Below are positions 34,631-43,306 of a stretch of 64,000 nt of DNA, one piece after another. Both the position numbers and the translations under genes were made by a program. Numbering within the stretch: position 1 is the stretch's first letter; each line of letters starts with the position of its first letter. Where the stretch lies: positions 124,001-188,000 of the forward strand of contig NZ_JBFHFC010000001.1 of assembly GCF_041583835.1 (NCBI RefSeq). The letters run 5' to 3'. The notes below the pieces were generated by a model, which saw only the letters and a list, made by a program, of their open reading frames with translations, was not told where the DNA came from and made no database searches. Origin of the DNA: Thiomicrorhabdus sp041583835. GTDB lineage: Bacteria; Pseudomonadota; Gammaproteobacteria; Thiomicrospirales; Thiomicrospiraceae.

Positions 34631-35941
34631 ATGAAAGCAGTCAAATTAGGTCTATTAGGTTTAGGTACCGTCGGTGGCGGTACTGTTGAAATCCTGCAAG
34701 AGTCATTGTCAGAGATTCAACGACGTTTAGGCCAGACGATTGAAATTTCCATCATCGCTGTTCGTGATTTAAACCGCCCGAGAAACGTCGATACGGCTGA
34801 TATCCAATTAACGGATCAGCCTATGGATGTCGTCAACCATCAGGACGTCGACATCGTCGTCGAATTGATGGGCGGAACAGAATTTGCCAAAACGTTACTG
34901 GAAACCGCAATTCAAAACGGTAAACACGTCGTAACCGCCAATAAGGCACTGATTGCCGAACACGGTAACGAGTTATTCGCATTAGCAAATAAACATAACG
35001 TGATCGTCTCTTATGAAGCTGCGGTTGCCGGAGGCATTCCGATTATCAAGGCGATGCGTGAAGGTCTTGCCGGAAACCAAATTGAATGGGTTGCAGGTAT
35101 CATCAACGGAACCGGTAACTACATCCTCACGGAAATGAAACAGCCGGGTGCCGATTTTGCTACCGTACTTAAGACCGCTCAAGAATTGGGTTATGCGGAA
35201 GCCGATCCTACCTTTGACGTGGAAGGAATCGATGCTGCCCATAAGCTGACTATCTTGGCGTCGATCGCTTTTGGTATCGAACTTCAATTCAACAAAGTTT
35301 ATACCGAAGGGATCAGCAAAATTTCTGCGGACGATATTCGCTTTGCCAGCCAGCTAGGGTATGAAATCAAGCATCTTGGTATGGCCAGTCGTACAGAAAA
35401 CGGTTATTCACTGCGTGTACACCCGACCATGGTTCCAAAATCGGTTTTGATCGCCAATGTTAATGGTGTGATGAACGCCGTCATGGCTTACGGTAATCAC
35501 GTCGGTCCGACAATGTATTACGGTCCGGGCGCAGGTGCGGGTCCAACGGCCAGTGCGGTAGTTGCAGACATTATCGACGTCATCCGTTGGCAGGATCAGC
35601 CTCAGCAAGACCGCGTTCCTGCATTGGGCTTTAAAGGCGATCAACTTCAACAGGCTCCGGTGGTTTCTATCGACGAGATTGAATCCGCTTACTATATTCG
35701 TTGCTTTGCTCTGGATCATGCCGGTGTATTGGCTAAGATCACAACCATTCTTGCCGAATTCAACATCAGCGTTGAACACATGCTTCAAGAACCGAGTAAG
35801 AGCAATAAGAATGATGCGACTTTGGTCATGATTACCAATACCGTCAAGGAAGCCGATATGAACACTGCCCTGGCATCCCTGCAAGCATTGGATGAAATCG
35901 ACGGTGAGATCATGCGAATCCGTGTGGATTCATTAGGTTAA
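34631..35941 (+). CDS. hom: Homoserine dehydrogenase
   Basis: Hom reduces aspartate semialdehyde to homoserine, the branch to threonine and methionine. The 436 aa monofunctional enzyme has the NAD(P) motif GLLGLGTVGGGTVEIL, the catalytic region NKALIAEHGNEL, GGIPIIKAMREGLAGN and GIINGTGNYILTEM, and a C-terminal ACT domain (about 350-436: CFALDHAGVLAKITTILAEFNIS) for threonine feedback. The aspartokinase part is absent. The ATG has an AGGAAAC site. Confidence 0.97.
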   Translation: MKAVKLGLLGLGTVGGGTVEILQESLSEIQRRLGQTIEISIIAVRDLNRPRNVDTADIQLTDQPMDVVNHQDVDIVVELMGGTEFAKTLLETAIQNGKHVVTANKALIAEHGNELFALANKHNVIVSYEAAVAGGIPIIKAMREGLAGNQIEWVAGIINGTGNYILTEMKQPGADFATVLKTAQELGYAEADPTFDVEGIDAAHKLTILASIAFGIELQFNKVYTEGISKISADDIRFASQLGYEIKHLGMASRTENGYSLRVHPTMVPKSVLIANVNGVMNAVMAYGNHVGPTMYYGPGAGAGPTASAVVADIIDVIRWQDQPQQDRVPALGFKGDQLQQAPVVSIDEIESAYYIRCFALDHAGVLAKITTILAEFNISVEHMLQEPSKSNKNDATLVMITNTVKEADMNTALASLQALDEIDGEIMRIRVDSLG

Positions 35942-35961
35942 CCGCCAAAACCTTACGATAT

Positions 35962-35987
35962 AAAAGCCGGTTTCAACTGGCTTTTTT
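35962..35987 (+). terminator. hom terminator
   Basis: AAAAGCCGGTT-TCA-ACTGGCTTTT with a T tract. Confidence 0.88.
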
Positions 35988-36015
35988 ACAGATAAATTTG
36001 AATTATCTGTATAAT
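35987..36015 (+). promoter_or_regulatory. thrC promoter -10 overlapped by an inverted repeat
   Basis: TACAGATAA (35987-35995) and TTATCTGTA (36003-36011) form a perfect 9-bp inverted repeat with 7 bp between. Its right end overlaps TATAAT (36010-36015), 37 bp before the thrC ATG. Confidence 0.55.
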
Positions 36016-36052
36016 TCCCGCTAATTAAATATTTTGTGTTGGACTTCTCCTT

Positions 36053-37528
36053 ATGAACTTTATTGAAACACGTGGCAACGACGGTCAATTTCCATTAGAG
36101 ATCACTTTTTCTCAGGCAATCCTGAGCCCAATGTCATCTTTCGGTGGCCTTTACTCACCAAAAACCTTACCTGAGCTTGGTTTGGCATTTTTGGAAAAGC
36201 ACCTTAACTCTGACTATAAAACCCTAGCCGCGGCGATTTTAGACGAGTTCGAAATCGACATCGAACCGTCGATCATCACTCAAGCCCTAAACTTATACGA
36301 CCAGTTTGACGACCCTAAAAACCCGGTTCCGGTCGTTAAGGTGAAAGAAGACCTTTATGTTAGCGAACTGTATCACGGCCCGACACGTGCATTTAAAGAT
36401 ATGGCACTGCAGCCTTTTGGTACTGTGCTTTCGGCAATCGCTCAAGCCCGCGACGAAAAATACCTTATTTTAGCGGCCACTTCCGGAGATACCGGTCCGG
36501 CAGCCTTGGATACCTTTAGAAACAAACAAAACGTTCAAGTAGCCTGCTTATATCCGGAAGGCGGTACATCGGATGTTCAGCGTTTACAGATGGTGACCGA
36601 AGACGCGGACAACCTAAAGGTTATCGGGATTAAAGGTGACTTCGATGACGCCCAAAGCGCACTGAAAATGCTGTTGACTTCGGATTCATTCAAGGCAAAA
36701 TTAAAAGAGAACCAAATCTCTCTTTCTGCGGCTAACTCGGTTAACTTCGGTCGAATCATTTTTCAGACCATTTACCACGTTCACAGCTACCTTGAACTGA
36801 TCCGTCAGGGCGCAATAAAGCTAGGTGACAAGGTTTACCTGAATGTACCTAGCGGTAACTTCGGTAACGCTTTAGGCGGTTACTACGCTTACAAAATGGG
36901 CTTGCCGGTCGAACAGATTTTAATAGCATCCAACAGCAACAATGTCTTGACTAAATTCATCCAGACCGGTGAATACGATTTAAGAAATTTGGACGTCATT
37001 CCAACCACATCACCGGCTATGGATATTTTGAAGTCATCCAATATTGAACGAATCTTGTTCGATCTGTTCGGTGCGGAACGAACTAAAGAACTGATGTTCG
37101 CACTGGATAAAGACAAATATTACGCTTTAAACGCAGATGAAGTTGCTAAAATCCAAAGCATTTTCTCGGCCGATTTCTGTACGGACGAAGAAGGGGAAGC
37201 CTACATCAAACAAGCGTTTAGCGACGGTTACCTGATGGATCCTCACACGGCGACCTGCTTTAAATCTTATGATACTTGTCGTAAACAACCATCGTTGAAA
37301 ACCATCGTATATTCGACGGCCGAATGGACCAAGTTCTCTCCGGTCATCGCAAATGCGATTTCTGGCGAAACCGGTCTACATGACATCGATGCTTTGAAGA
37401 TCATTGCAGAAAAAGCCCAGGTTAAAATTCCTGCTAAAATTCAGGCATTGTTTGATCAACCAATCAGTCAGTCGACCGTAATAGACAAAAACGACATTGA
37501 ACAGGAAATCTTGAACTTTCTTGGATAA
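36053..37528 (+). CDS. thrC: Threonine synthase
   Basis: ThrC converts O-phosphohomoserine to threonine with PLP. The 491 aa protein belongs to the longer, yeast-like and gammaproteobacterial class. The PLP lysine is in GPTRAFKDMALQPFG, the phosphate-binding SGDTGPAAL loop follows, and SVNFGRIIFQTIYHVHSY and NVPSGNFGNALGGYYA are typical. hom and thrC are separated by a terminator and an operator-like repeat, so they can be regulated apart. No homoserine kinase gene is in the window. Confidence 0.97.
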   Translation: MNFIETRGNDGQFPLEITFSQAILSPMSSFGGLYSPKTLPELGLAFLEKHLNSDYKTLAAAILDEFEIDIEPSIITQALNLYDQFDDPKNPVPVVKVKEDLYVSELYHGPTRAFKDMALQPFGTVLSAIAQARDEKYLILAATSGDTGPAALDTFRNKQNVQVACLYPEGGTSDVQRLQMVTEDADNLKVIGIKGDFDDAQSALKMLLTSDSFKAKLKENQISLSAANSVNFGRIIFQTIYHVHSYLELIRQGAIKLGDKVYLNVPSGNFGNALGGYYAYKMGLPVEQILIASNSNNVLTKFIQTGEYDLRNLDVIPTTSPAMDILKSSNIERILFDLFGAERTKELMFALDKDKYYALNADEVAKIQSIFSADFCTDEEGEAYIKQAFSDGYLMDPHTATCFKSYDTCRKQPSLKTIVYSTAEWTKFSPVIANAISGETGLHDIDALKIIAEKAQVKIPAKIQALFDQPISQSTVIDKNDIEQEILNFLG

Positions 37529-37572
37529 GGCTTTATTTTTCAATAAAGTACATCAATTAAGTCATGCAACTT

Positions 37573-37596
37573 AAAACCGGGGAAACCCGGTTTTTT
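37573..37596 (+). terminator. thrC terminator
   Basis: AAAACCGGG-GAA-ACCCGGTTTT with a T tract. Confidence 0.9.
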
Positions 37597-37672
37597 ACTA
37601 TATACCGGATATTAAACATTCGCTTTCAGTTCGTAAAAAAAGCGAACTATGCCATATAAAGGTTAAACAACT

Positions 37673-38707
37673 ATGTCTAAAGCTGTGACTTTCTGGCTTC
37701 CTGAATTATTGCATCCACAACGATTCGAAGAAGCTGGCGACAACTTCAATAGCCGCAATTTTCCGGCTTTACAGACGCTACTAAAAAAGGGCGACGTTTA
37801 TCCGCTGCAAACCGGAATCGGCAAGACGCAAAACCGAGATTTTTTCAGTACGGCCAGTCAACTGTTTCATCAACCCAAAACCTTACCGATTGCTGCCACA
37901 TTAGCCTCGCAACTGATTAAAGATTTCACTGACGAAGATTACTGGCTTAAAATCGATCCGGTACAAATGGTTCCCGATCGCGATACATTGATATTGATTC
38001 CAGGTAAAGACTTAGCGATTACAGAAGTCGAAGCCAAAGCCTTGATCACAAGCTTTAACCAGCATTTCGAACAAGATCGAGTCAGTATTGAATACGGCAC
38101 CCCCATTGATTGGTTTCTGCGAATCAAGCAACCGATAGACTTACACACCCACTCTTTAGAATCGGTATGCTATCAATCTATAGAAGGTAAAAACCCGACG
38201 GGCAATGCGGCACAATATTGGCGCCAATTATTAAACGAAGCCTCTATGTTGTTCTTTAACCATCCCGTCAATGAAGAGCGCCGTACTCAAGGAATGCCCG
38301 AAATCAACGGCGTATGGCTTTGGGGAGAAGGGCGTTTAACACCTGAAACGATTGTAAAACGTAAAGATGCACTGATTTGGTCAAACGATCGCTATTTACA
38401 TTCTATGGCGTTACTGTGCAATGCCGATTCAAAGCCGTTTCCTGAAAATCAGCACGCATGGTCGTTGGACACTGCCGAACAACATTTACTCATGCCGGAT
38501 GTGATTCACCGAAAACTTGAGCAAATGACACTGGAAGATTGGTTGGATACGCTCGAATGGCTGGAGAGTCAATGGATGCAACCTTTGCTACAAGCATTGA
38601 AAAACAAACAGATTCATTCCCTTTTGTTGGAGTTGGGAGACGGTTACCGTTATCACATTCAGCCTCAACATCTAAAACGTTTCTGGCGTTTCAAAAATCG
38701 ACTCTAA
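37673..38707 (+). CDS. Uncharacterised protein, phosphoglycerate-mutase-like (COG4255-type)
   Basis: A 344 aa soluble protein, MSKAVTFWLPELL at the start. From memory it matches a proteobacterial family often annotated as phosphoglycerate-mutase-like, distantly related to archaeal cofactor-independent PGM; the family name is my recollection, not a search. Visible elements are the LILIPGKDLAITEVEAKALI segment and WLRIKQPIDLHTHS-like text (FLRIKQPIDLHTHSLE), then NPTGNAAQYWRQLLNEASMLFFNHPVNEERR and GVWLWGEGRL. The catalytic Ser and metal ligands of true PGM are not evident. It follows thrC, so a role near threonine synthesis is possible. No membrane segments. Confidence 0.6.
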   Translation: MSKAVTFWLPELLHPQRFEEAGDNFNSRNFPALQTLLKKGDVYPLQTGIGKTQNRDFFSTASQLFHQPKTLPIAATLASQLIKDFTDEDYWLKIDPVQMVPDRDTLILIPGKDLAITEVEAKALITSFNQHFEQDRVSIEYGTPIDWFLRIKQPIDLHTHSLESVCYQSIEGKNPTGNAAQYWRQLLNEASMLFFNHPVNEERRTQGMPEINGVWLWGEGRLTPETIVKRKDALIWSNDRYLHSMALLCNADSKPFPENQHAWSLDTAEQHLLMPDVIHRKLEQMTLEDWLDTLEWLESQWMQPLLQALKNKQIHSLLLELGDGYRYHIQPQHLKRFWRFKNRL

Positions 38708-38735
38708 AAAGCGTTATTGCTTCCGGTAAACACAT

Positions 38736-38766
38736 AAAAAAGCCCATTTATTTATGGGCTTTTTTA
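38736..38766. terminator. Bidirectional terminator
   Basis: AAAAAAGCCCAT-TTATTT-ATGGGCTTTTTT serves the plus-strand gene before it and the minus-strand permease gene after it. Confidence 0.92.
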
Positions 38767-38788
38767 TTACCTTAAGAACGGTTCGGTT

Positions 38789-39766
38789 TTAATTATCAGG
38801 AGAGCAGATCTTATTGTTCGCTACCCCAATCAACGTCTTATAAAACAGCCAAACAATCATCACCGCCAAACCAGCCATGATAAGTGCACCTATCCATAAA
38901 TAACCGTTACTATGTAAAGCGTTGCCCATCACCAAAGAAGAGATCGCCATTGCCGCCAATGGGAACGTATAAGCCCACCAGGATAAAGCAAAATTCAATT
39001 TCCGGAATTTATTGATCGAAAACAGTAAAAACAAGGTAAAGAATAACGCGAAGAAATAAAGGATACGGGCAAAGGCATCGACTTCGCCGTGATTCAACGC
39101 CATATACGAGACACAACCGACGGCTGGCGGAGCGATGAAAATAAACAAAGTCGGCATCAATTTATCGGGAATAGGCGGATGAAAAATCAAACGGTATAAC
39201 AAAACGGATTTCAACAGAGGCCAGAACACGATTCCGATTGCAAAAAAGAACCAACTAATGTCCTCAGGTACGTGTTGAACCCCTGCAATCGGTACAACGA
39301 TATTCCCTACGATGGGAATAAACCATGCCGGATTGGAATGCTCGATTTTGAAAAAGTCGTGATATATCCAATTATACAACAGCCACAAGGTCAATACCAA
39401 CTGAAGTGAAGCTCCCAACAACCAAAGATTGAATGACGTTTTAACTTGCTCCAATTCCCAGAACGCGGCGCTCAGCAAAAGCAAACTAATTGAAATGGTA
39501 GGGATAAAATTCATTTTAATCGGATGGCGCATTTCCGCCCAAAACGCGTCTTTGAAACGCAAAATCTTATAGAGGTAACTAGCCAAGAGCACCGCGAACA
39601 ATACCACTGAAAACATCAGTATGGCTTCTCCTGCCACCAAACTCCACGCAAACATGGCATCCGAATTGATTAACGCAATGCTCAACCCGACAATGCCCAT
39701 GACCATGCCGAAAAAACTGGCGGGAAAATACTGTAACTTCTGCAATCCCGAATTTGATTGACTCAT
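38789..39766 (-). CDS. TDT/SLAC1-family anion permease, copy 1
   Basis: A 325 aa inner-membrane protein with about ten helices, related to TehA and the plant anion channel SLAC1. From ATG 39766 (ribosome site GGAGAGG) it starts MSQSNSGLQKLQYFPASFFGMVMG. An upstream in-frame start would add 25 hydrophobic residues without a ribosome site. Family-like blocks are NPAWFIPIVGNIVVPI, LYRLIFHPP and PTLFIFIAPPAVG. The substrate is unknown (tellurite, dicarboxylate, sulfite, nitrate or chloride in relatives). A clear paralogue lies at 62702-63697. It separates the COG4255-like gene from recJ. Confidence 0.85.
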   Translation of the reverse strand: MSQSNSGLQKLQYFPASFFGMVMGIVGLSIALINSDAMFAWSLVAGEAILMFSVVLFAVLLASYLYKILRFKDAFWAEMRHPIKMNFIPTISISLLLLSAAFWELEQVKTSFNLWLLGASLQLVLTLWLLYNWIYHDFFKIEHSNPAWFIPIVGNIVVPIAGVQHVPEDISWFFFAIGIVFWPLLKSVLLYRLIFHPPIPDKLMPTLFIFIAPPAVGCVSYMALNHGEVDAFARILYFFALFFTLFLLFSINKFRKLNFALSWWAYTFPLAAMAISSLVMGNALHSNGYLWIGALIMAGLAVMIVWLFYKTLIGVANNKICSPDN

Positions 39767-39887
39767 GAAATACCTCTCCAAGATCTTATAATTTAAAAGA
39801 ATTAAGAAGATTATATTCGAAAATCCAACGGGTATGGGCAAGGTGCTCGAAAAGACAAATAGGAGAGGGATTAAAGAAGCGAACCCC

Positions 39888-39904
39888 GTTCAGGTCAACT
39901 GAAC
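39888..39904. promoter_or_regulatory. Inverted repeat upstream of TDT copy 1
   Basis: GTTCAG-GTCAA-CTGAAC, in the 179 bp between recJ and the permease gene. Candidate operator or weak hairpin; no T tract follows. Confidence 0.35.
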
Positions 39905-39945
39905 ACAGTTAATAACCCGGACGGGAAATCTGCTTAAAGATTAAT

Positions 39946-41706
39946 TCAACTTTTTTGCATCCACTGCAAACGTAACTGCAACTGAGTACGCCCGCCAAAA
40001 TGATTTAAGCTGGGCTGATAGACACACGTTACACGATCTCTGGGTCGGTAAGGCAAAATCTCTTCTTCATGCTGCTTGGCGTTAAAGTAAATCGCTTGTA
40101 AAGTTTTACCGGTCGGAGTACGTAACCGGCATGACAGATGGGTTTTCGTGTGACCGACTTCTTTAAGTTGGACGATTTCAAACTCACCCGAAAAGCTCGG
40201 TTGTGGCCATTCCCGTCCGTAAGGTTCCAATAAAGCCAAATGCTCAATCAACTCAGGAACCAACTCGTGATCGTCTAGTTGACCATCGGTTTCCAACAAC
40301 GGTACCGGCGGGGTGTCACCAAGTTGATTCTGAACGGCTTGCTCGAAAAGTTCCGCAAACACCGGGTATTTTTCAATCGGAATCATGCAACCGGCGGCCC
40401 CTTTATGACCACCCATTGAACGAAACAAATCCCCGTCCTGTTCGGACATCCACTGAAATGCATCCCGGAGATCGACGTCTGTGACGATGGCACGCCCGCT
40501 ACCTGCAAGATAACCGTCCTCCAAATCGGTCAGGATCACCGTAGGCAAGCCAAACCGTTCGCCGATCCGAGTAGCTATAATCCCCTGAATACCGGCATTG
40601 CCTTGGAGTGCAACGGCTAAACTGTATTTTTGATTATGATACAAACCGCTCGCTTTTTGCTGGGCGTTTTCCAACATCACCTGCTGTTGACTGCGTCTAT
40701 CCTGATTATCCGCATCCAACTGATCCAGATAATGCTTGGCTTCGTCCACTGTCTGGGCCGTTAAAAAATGGTAAGCCGTGGTTACATCGCTGACACGGCT
40801 AGCTGCGTTGATACGGGTTGCAACTTGAAATGCCAAGTACTCGGCATTAAAAGGTGCACCCTGATTATCTTTCAGCTGCTGCATCGCCAACCAGGTGGGT
40901 TGATCGAACTGATTGATGAATTGTAATCCCGCACTCACGATTGCACGGTTATTGGGGCTTTTCAAGCTCACACTATCGGCAATCGTTCCTAGCGCCACAT
41001 TCATCGACAAGGCTTTTAGAGTAGGGCTGTCGGGCGTTAAATAACCGCGCTGCACCAATACTTGTCGTACCTGGGTCATCACCAGAAAAATTACGAAACA
41101 ACCTGCAATGGTTTTATCGTACTCGCAGCCTTCCTGTTGCGGGTTTACCGTACACACCGCACTCGGAGGCACACCCTCTACCGGCATCTGGTGATGGTCG
41201 GTAACGCAAACATCAATACCGGCTTGTCGTAAACGCTGTATCCTCGGTTCATCACTGGAACCCTGATCCGCCGAAATCACCAATGCAATCGGCTCTTCAA
41301 TCGCAAGAATACGCTCACAGACCTCATCGGTGATGCCGTAACCTGTTTTTCGATCGCCAATCACATGAACGACACGCTCGAGCGGCACCTTAAAAAATTC
41401 AACCAATGCCGTCACCGCAACCCATGCTGATGTAACGCCGTCGGTATCGTAATCCGTCGCCAATACAATGGCACCCTCGGACTGAATGGCATCGGCAATT
41501 AGCTGTGCGGCCTGTTGAGAGTTTTTTAACGCGTTGGGATGTTGAATGTGTTTTAATTTAGGAAAAACCGTTTCCGACAACTGTTCGTTGCTATCGGTAC
41601 GTTGTGCAACCAATCTGGCTTGAATATCCGACAACCCTAATTCTTTACAAGCTGAATAGACCTCGGACGAAAACGGACGTTGAACAATTTTAGGTGTTTT
41701 AATCAT
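39946..41706 (-). CDS. recJ: RecJ-like DHH-family single-strand exonuclease (divergent)
   Basis: RecJ degrades single-stranded DNA 5'-3' in recombination and mismatch repair. The 586 aa length fits RecJ. Motifs present are DYDTDGVTS (usual DFDADGATS), SADQGSSD, CVTDHHQMP (DHH), ALGTIADSVSL, RINAASR (usual RLNAAGR) and GGHKGAAG (DHHA1; usual GGHAMAAG). The conserved His of the WHQGVVGI block is replaced by Asn (GNAGIQGI). It may be a functional variant or a second DHH exonuclease besides a canonical RecJ. The next gene diverges only 17 bp from its start. Confidence 0.82.
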   Translation of the reverse strand: MIKTPKIVQRPFSSEVYSACKELGLSDIQARLVAQRTDSNEQLSETVFPKLKHIQHPNALKNSQQAAQLIADAIQSEGAIVLATDYDTDGVTSAWVAVTALVEFFKVPLERVVHVIGDRKTGYGITDEVCERILAIEEPIALVISADQGSSDEPRIQRLRQAGIDVCVTDHHQMPVEGVPPSAVCTVNPQQEGCEYDKTIAGCFVIFLVMTQVRQVLVQRGYLTPDSPTLKALSMNVALGTIADSVSLKSPNNRAIVSAGLQFINQFDQPTWLAMQQLKDNQGAPFNAEYLAFQVATRINAASRVSDVTTAYHFLTAQTVDEAKHYLDQLDADNQDRRSQQQVMLENAQQKASGLYHNQKYSLAVALQGNAGIQGIIATRIGERFGLPTVILTDLEDGYLAGSGRAIVTDVDLRDAFQWMSEQDGDLFRSMGGHKGAAGCMIPIEKYPVFAELFEQAVQNQLGDTPPVPLLETDGQLDDHELVPELIEHLALLEPYGREWPQPSFSGEFEIVQLKEVGHTKTHLSCRLRTPTGKTLQAIYFNAKQHEEEILPYRPRDRVTCVYQPSLNHFGGRTQLQLRLQWMQKS

Positions 41707-41723
41707 AAGGAAATTTTAACAGA

Positions 41724-42362
41724 ATGCGGCAGTGCAATGGCGTCTATCTACACGGCTTTTTAAGCAGCGGAAACAGTCAGAAAGGGCAGTGGTTCAAACG
41801 TCAATTACAAGACGTTTCCTTATTTACGCATTCAAACTTATCTTGCCGGCTCATGACGCCGACCTATCCGATGCAAAACCCGACACAGAGTATCGATTAC
41901 TTAACAAACTATCTATACGAAACGGGGCTTCCGGATTCCAAACAACCCTGGTTTTTAATGGGCTCTTCGATGGGCGGCTTTTATGCCCAGTATCTTGCGC
42001 AGCAGTTCCGGGTACCTTACATCATGATCAATCCGGCGCTTGATCCAAGCAGTTTGTTTAACGATTATCTGGGCGAACATCGAAATCCACATACCGATGA
42101 ACTTATCTTGATCGATCAATCCTACCGCAATGCGTTGTCCGGTTATTACGCCGAACCGGTTCCCGATATAGAAAGCCTGCTTCTTCTGGATAAGGGAGAC
42201 GAAGTGATCCCTTATCAACAGGCATTAGATACCTATCGAACAGGCGATAAAAAACATAGAACGATTGTTTTCGAAAACGGCAGTCATGCTTTTGAACATT
42301 GCCAGGAAGCCATGTCTGATGTCATTGAATTTATCAATCAGGCCGTATTGAAAGAAGGGTAG
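41724..42362 (+). CDS. yqiA: YqiA/YcfP-family alpha/beta-hydrolase (esterase)
   Basis: A 212 aa small hydrolase. It begins GVYLHGFLSSGNSQKG, has the nucleophile elbow GSSMGGFYA near residue 80, and ends with FENGSHAFEHCQEA holding the catalytic His; the Asp is probably in LDKGDEVIPY. E. coli YqiA hydrolyses palmitoyl-CoA and short esters; the true substrate is unknown. Its ATG is only 17 bp from the divergent recJ start, so its promoter must lie inside the recJ 5' region. Confidence 0.85.
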   Translation: MRQCNGVYLHGFLSSGNSQKGQWFKRQLQDVSLFTHSNLSCRLMTPTYPMQNPTQSIDYLTNYLYETGLPDSKQPWFLMGSSMGGFYAQYLAQQFRVPYIMINPALDPSSLFNDYLGEHRNPHTDELILIDQSYRNALSGYYAEPVPDIESLLLLDKGDEVIPYQQALDTYRTGDKKHRTIVFENGSHAFEHCQEAMSDVIEFINQAVLKEG

Positions 42363-42408
42363 AAGATAAAAGGTGAAACCCGCGATCCCAGGTTCGGTAA
42401 CTACAATA

Positions 42409-42630
42409 TTACGCCATCACGTCCAATAGAGTACCAATCATACCGTCATAGGTTTTAAGCGCTTTCGTAGAAGCTTGAACTTGCTTTTCAACCTGGGTAT
42501 TGTCTACCAACGCTTCGACTTGCTGACCACTTTGCGGGTTTACGATTTTCTGGGTATTGTCCGCTAGGCGTTCAAACCCTTTATTAATACCGCCTACCGC
42601 TATTGCCGCCGGATTGTTTTGAATATTCAT
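42409..42630 (-). CDS. Small conserved-looking protein, flagellar-rod-like C-terminus
   Basis: A 73 aa protein, not recognised with confidence. It starts MNIQNNPAAIAVGGINKGFE, has a middle rich in Gln, Asn and Val, and ends TKALKTYDGMIGTLLDVMA. The last heptad-like stretch recalls the C-terminal helix of flagellar rod and hook proteins (MxxTLLD-type ends). No signal peptide or membrane helix. It lies 30 bp downstream of a secreted protein gene on the same strand. Confidence 0.6.
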   Translation of the reverse strand: MNIQNNPAAIAVGGINKGFERLADNTQKIVNPQSGQQVEALVDNTQVEKQVQASTKALKTYDGMIGTLLDVMA

Positions 42631-42660
42631 CTGTTTTTACCGTCAGGTTTCGTACTTGAT

Positions 42661-43245
42661 TTAATTTTGGCCAATTTGAGCAACTTCATAAGATGATTGG
42701 GTTTTTACCGTGTATTCAACGAATACATTCCCCAAACTTTCTCCACCTTCACGATCGACCACAACCTTTATATTATCATCTTCCCAGCGATAACTGGAAT
42801 ACGTCATAGTGCCTCCCCAACCTTTCTTCTCGACCTGCATCGGTTGACCGATTTCGGGAATCAATTCCAATGCGACATCCCTTGTTGAAATAGCACTACG
42901 TCGGTTACTATTTTCAATTGAGTAAGGGCGGAAAAGTCTTCTCACAGACGTGATATTTCCGGCATTATTGTAACGAAACTCAACATAATAACTGTCGCGG
43001 ATACGCGACCAAGTAAAAAACTTGTCAATGTTACGCTGTCGAACGGTGGAACGCGCCTGCTGAAAGCCGCCAATATCCCATAAATGCTTACGTACAACAT
43101 TCAAATCGGCCGAAGAGAGCTGAAGCCCAAGAAGTTTCACCTTGCTCAGGTCACGAGCCGCTTCCGGTTCAGCGGCATTGGCCGACGATATTGATGTCGC
43201 CGTCAACATGCAAAAAACCAACGCTGTTATCAACTGTCGACGCAT
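42661..43245 (-). CDS. Secreted protein of unknown function
   Basis: A 194 aa protein with a signal peptide ending near SSANA (about residue 24). The mature part starts AEPEAARDLSKVKLLGLQLSSADLN in pieces, has WDIGGFQQARSTVRQRNIDKFF and a set of beta strands (YVEFRYNNAGNITSVRRLFRPY, TMTYSSYRWEDDNIKVVVDREG). No Cys in the mature part. It is followed by the small 73 aa gene. I do not assign a function. Confidence 0.7.
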   Translation of the reverse strand: MRRQLITALVFCMLTATSISSANAAEPEAARDLSKVKLLGLQLSSADLNVVRKHLWDIGGFQQARSTVRQRNIDKFFTWSRIRDSYYVEFRYNNAGNITSVRRLFRPYSIENSNRRSAISTRDVALELIPEIGQPMQVEKKGWGGTMTYSSYRWEDDNIKVVVDREGGESLGNVFVEYTVKTQSSYEVAQIGQN

Positions 43246-43306
43246 AATGTTTTGTTACCTAATTAACCGAAAATAATTCGTCAAAACTGAATGTCAGTTT
43301 TGTTTA

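Noticed and set aside
35408..35884. 158-codon open frame antisense to hom
   Set aside because: Fully inside hom, with no promoter or recognisable domain.
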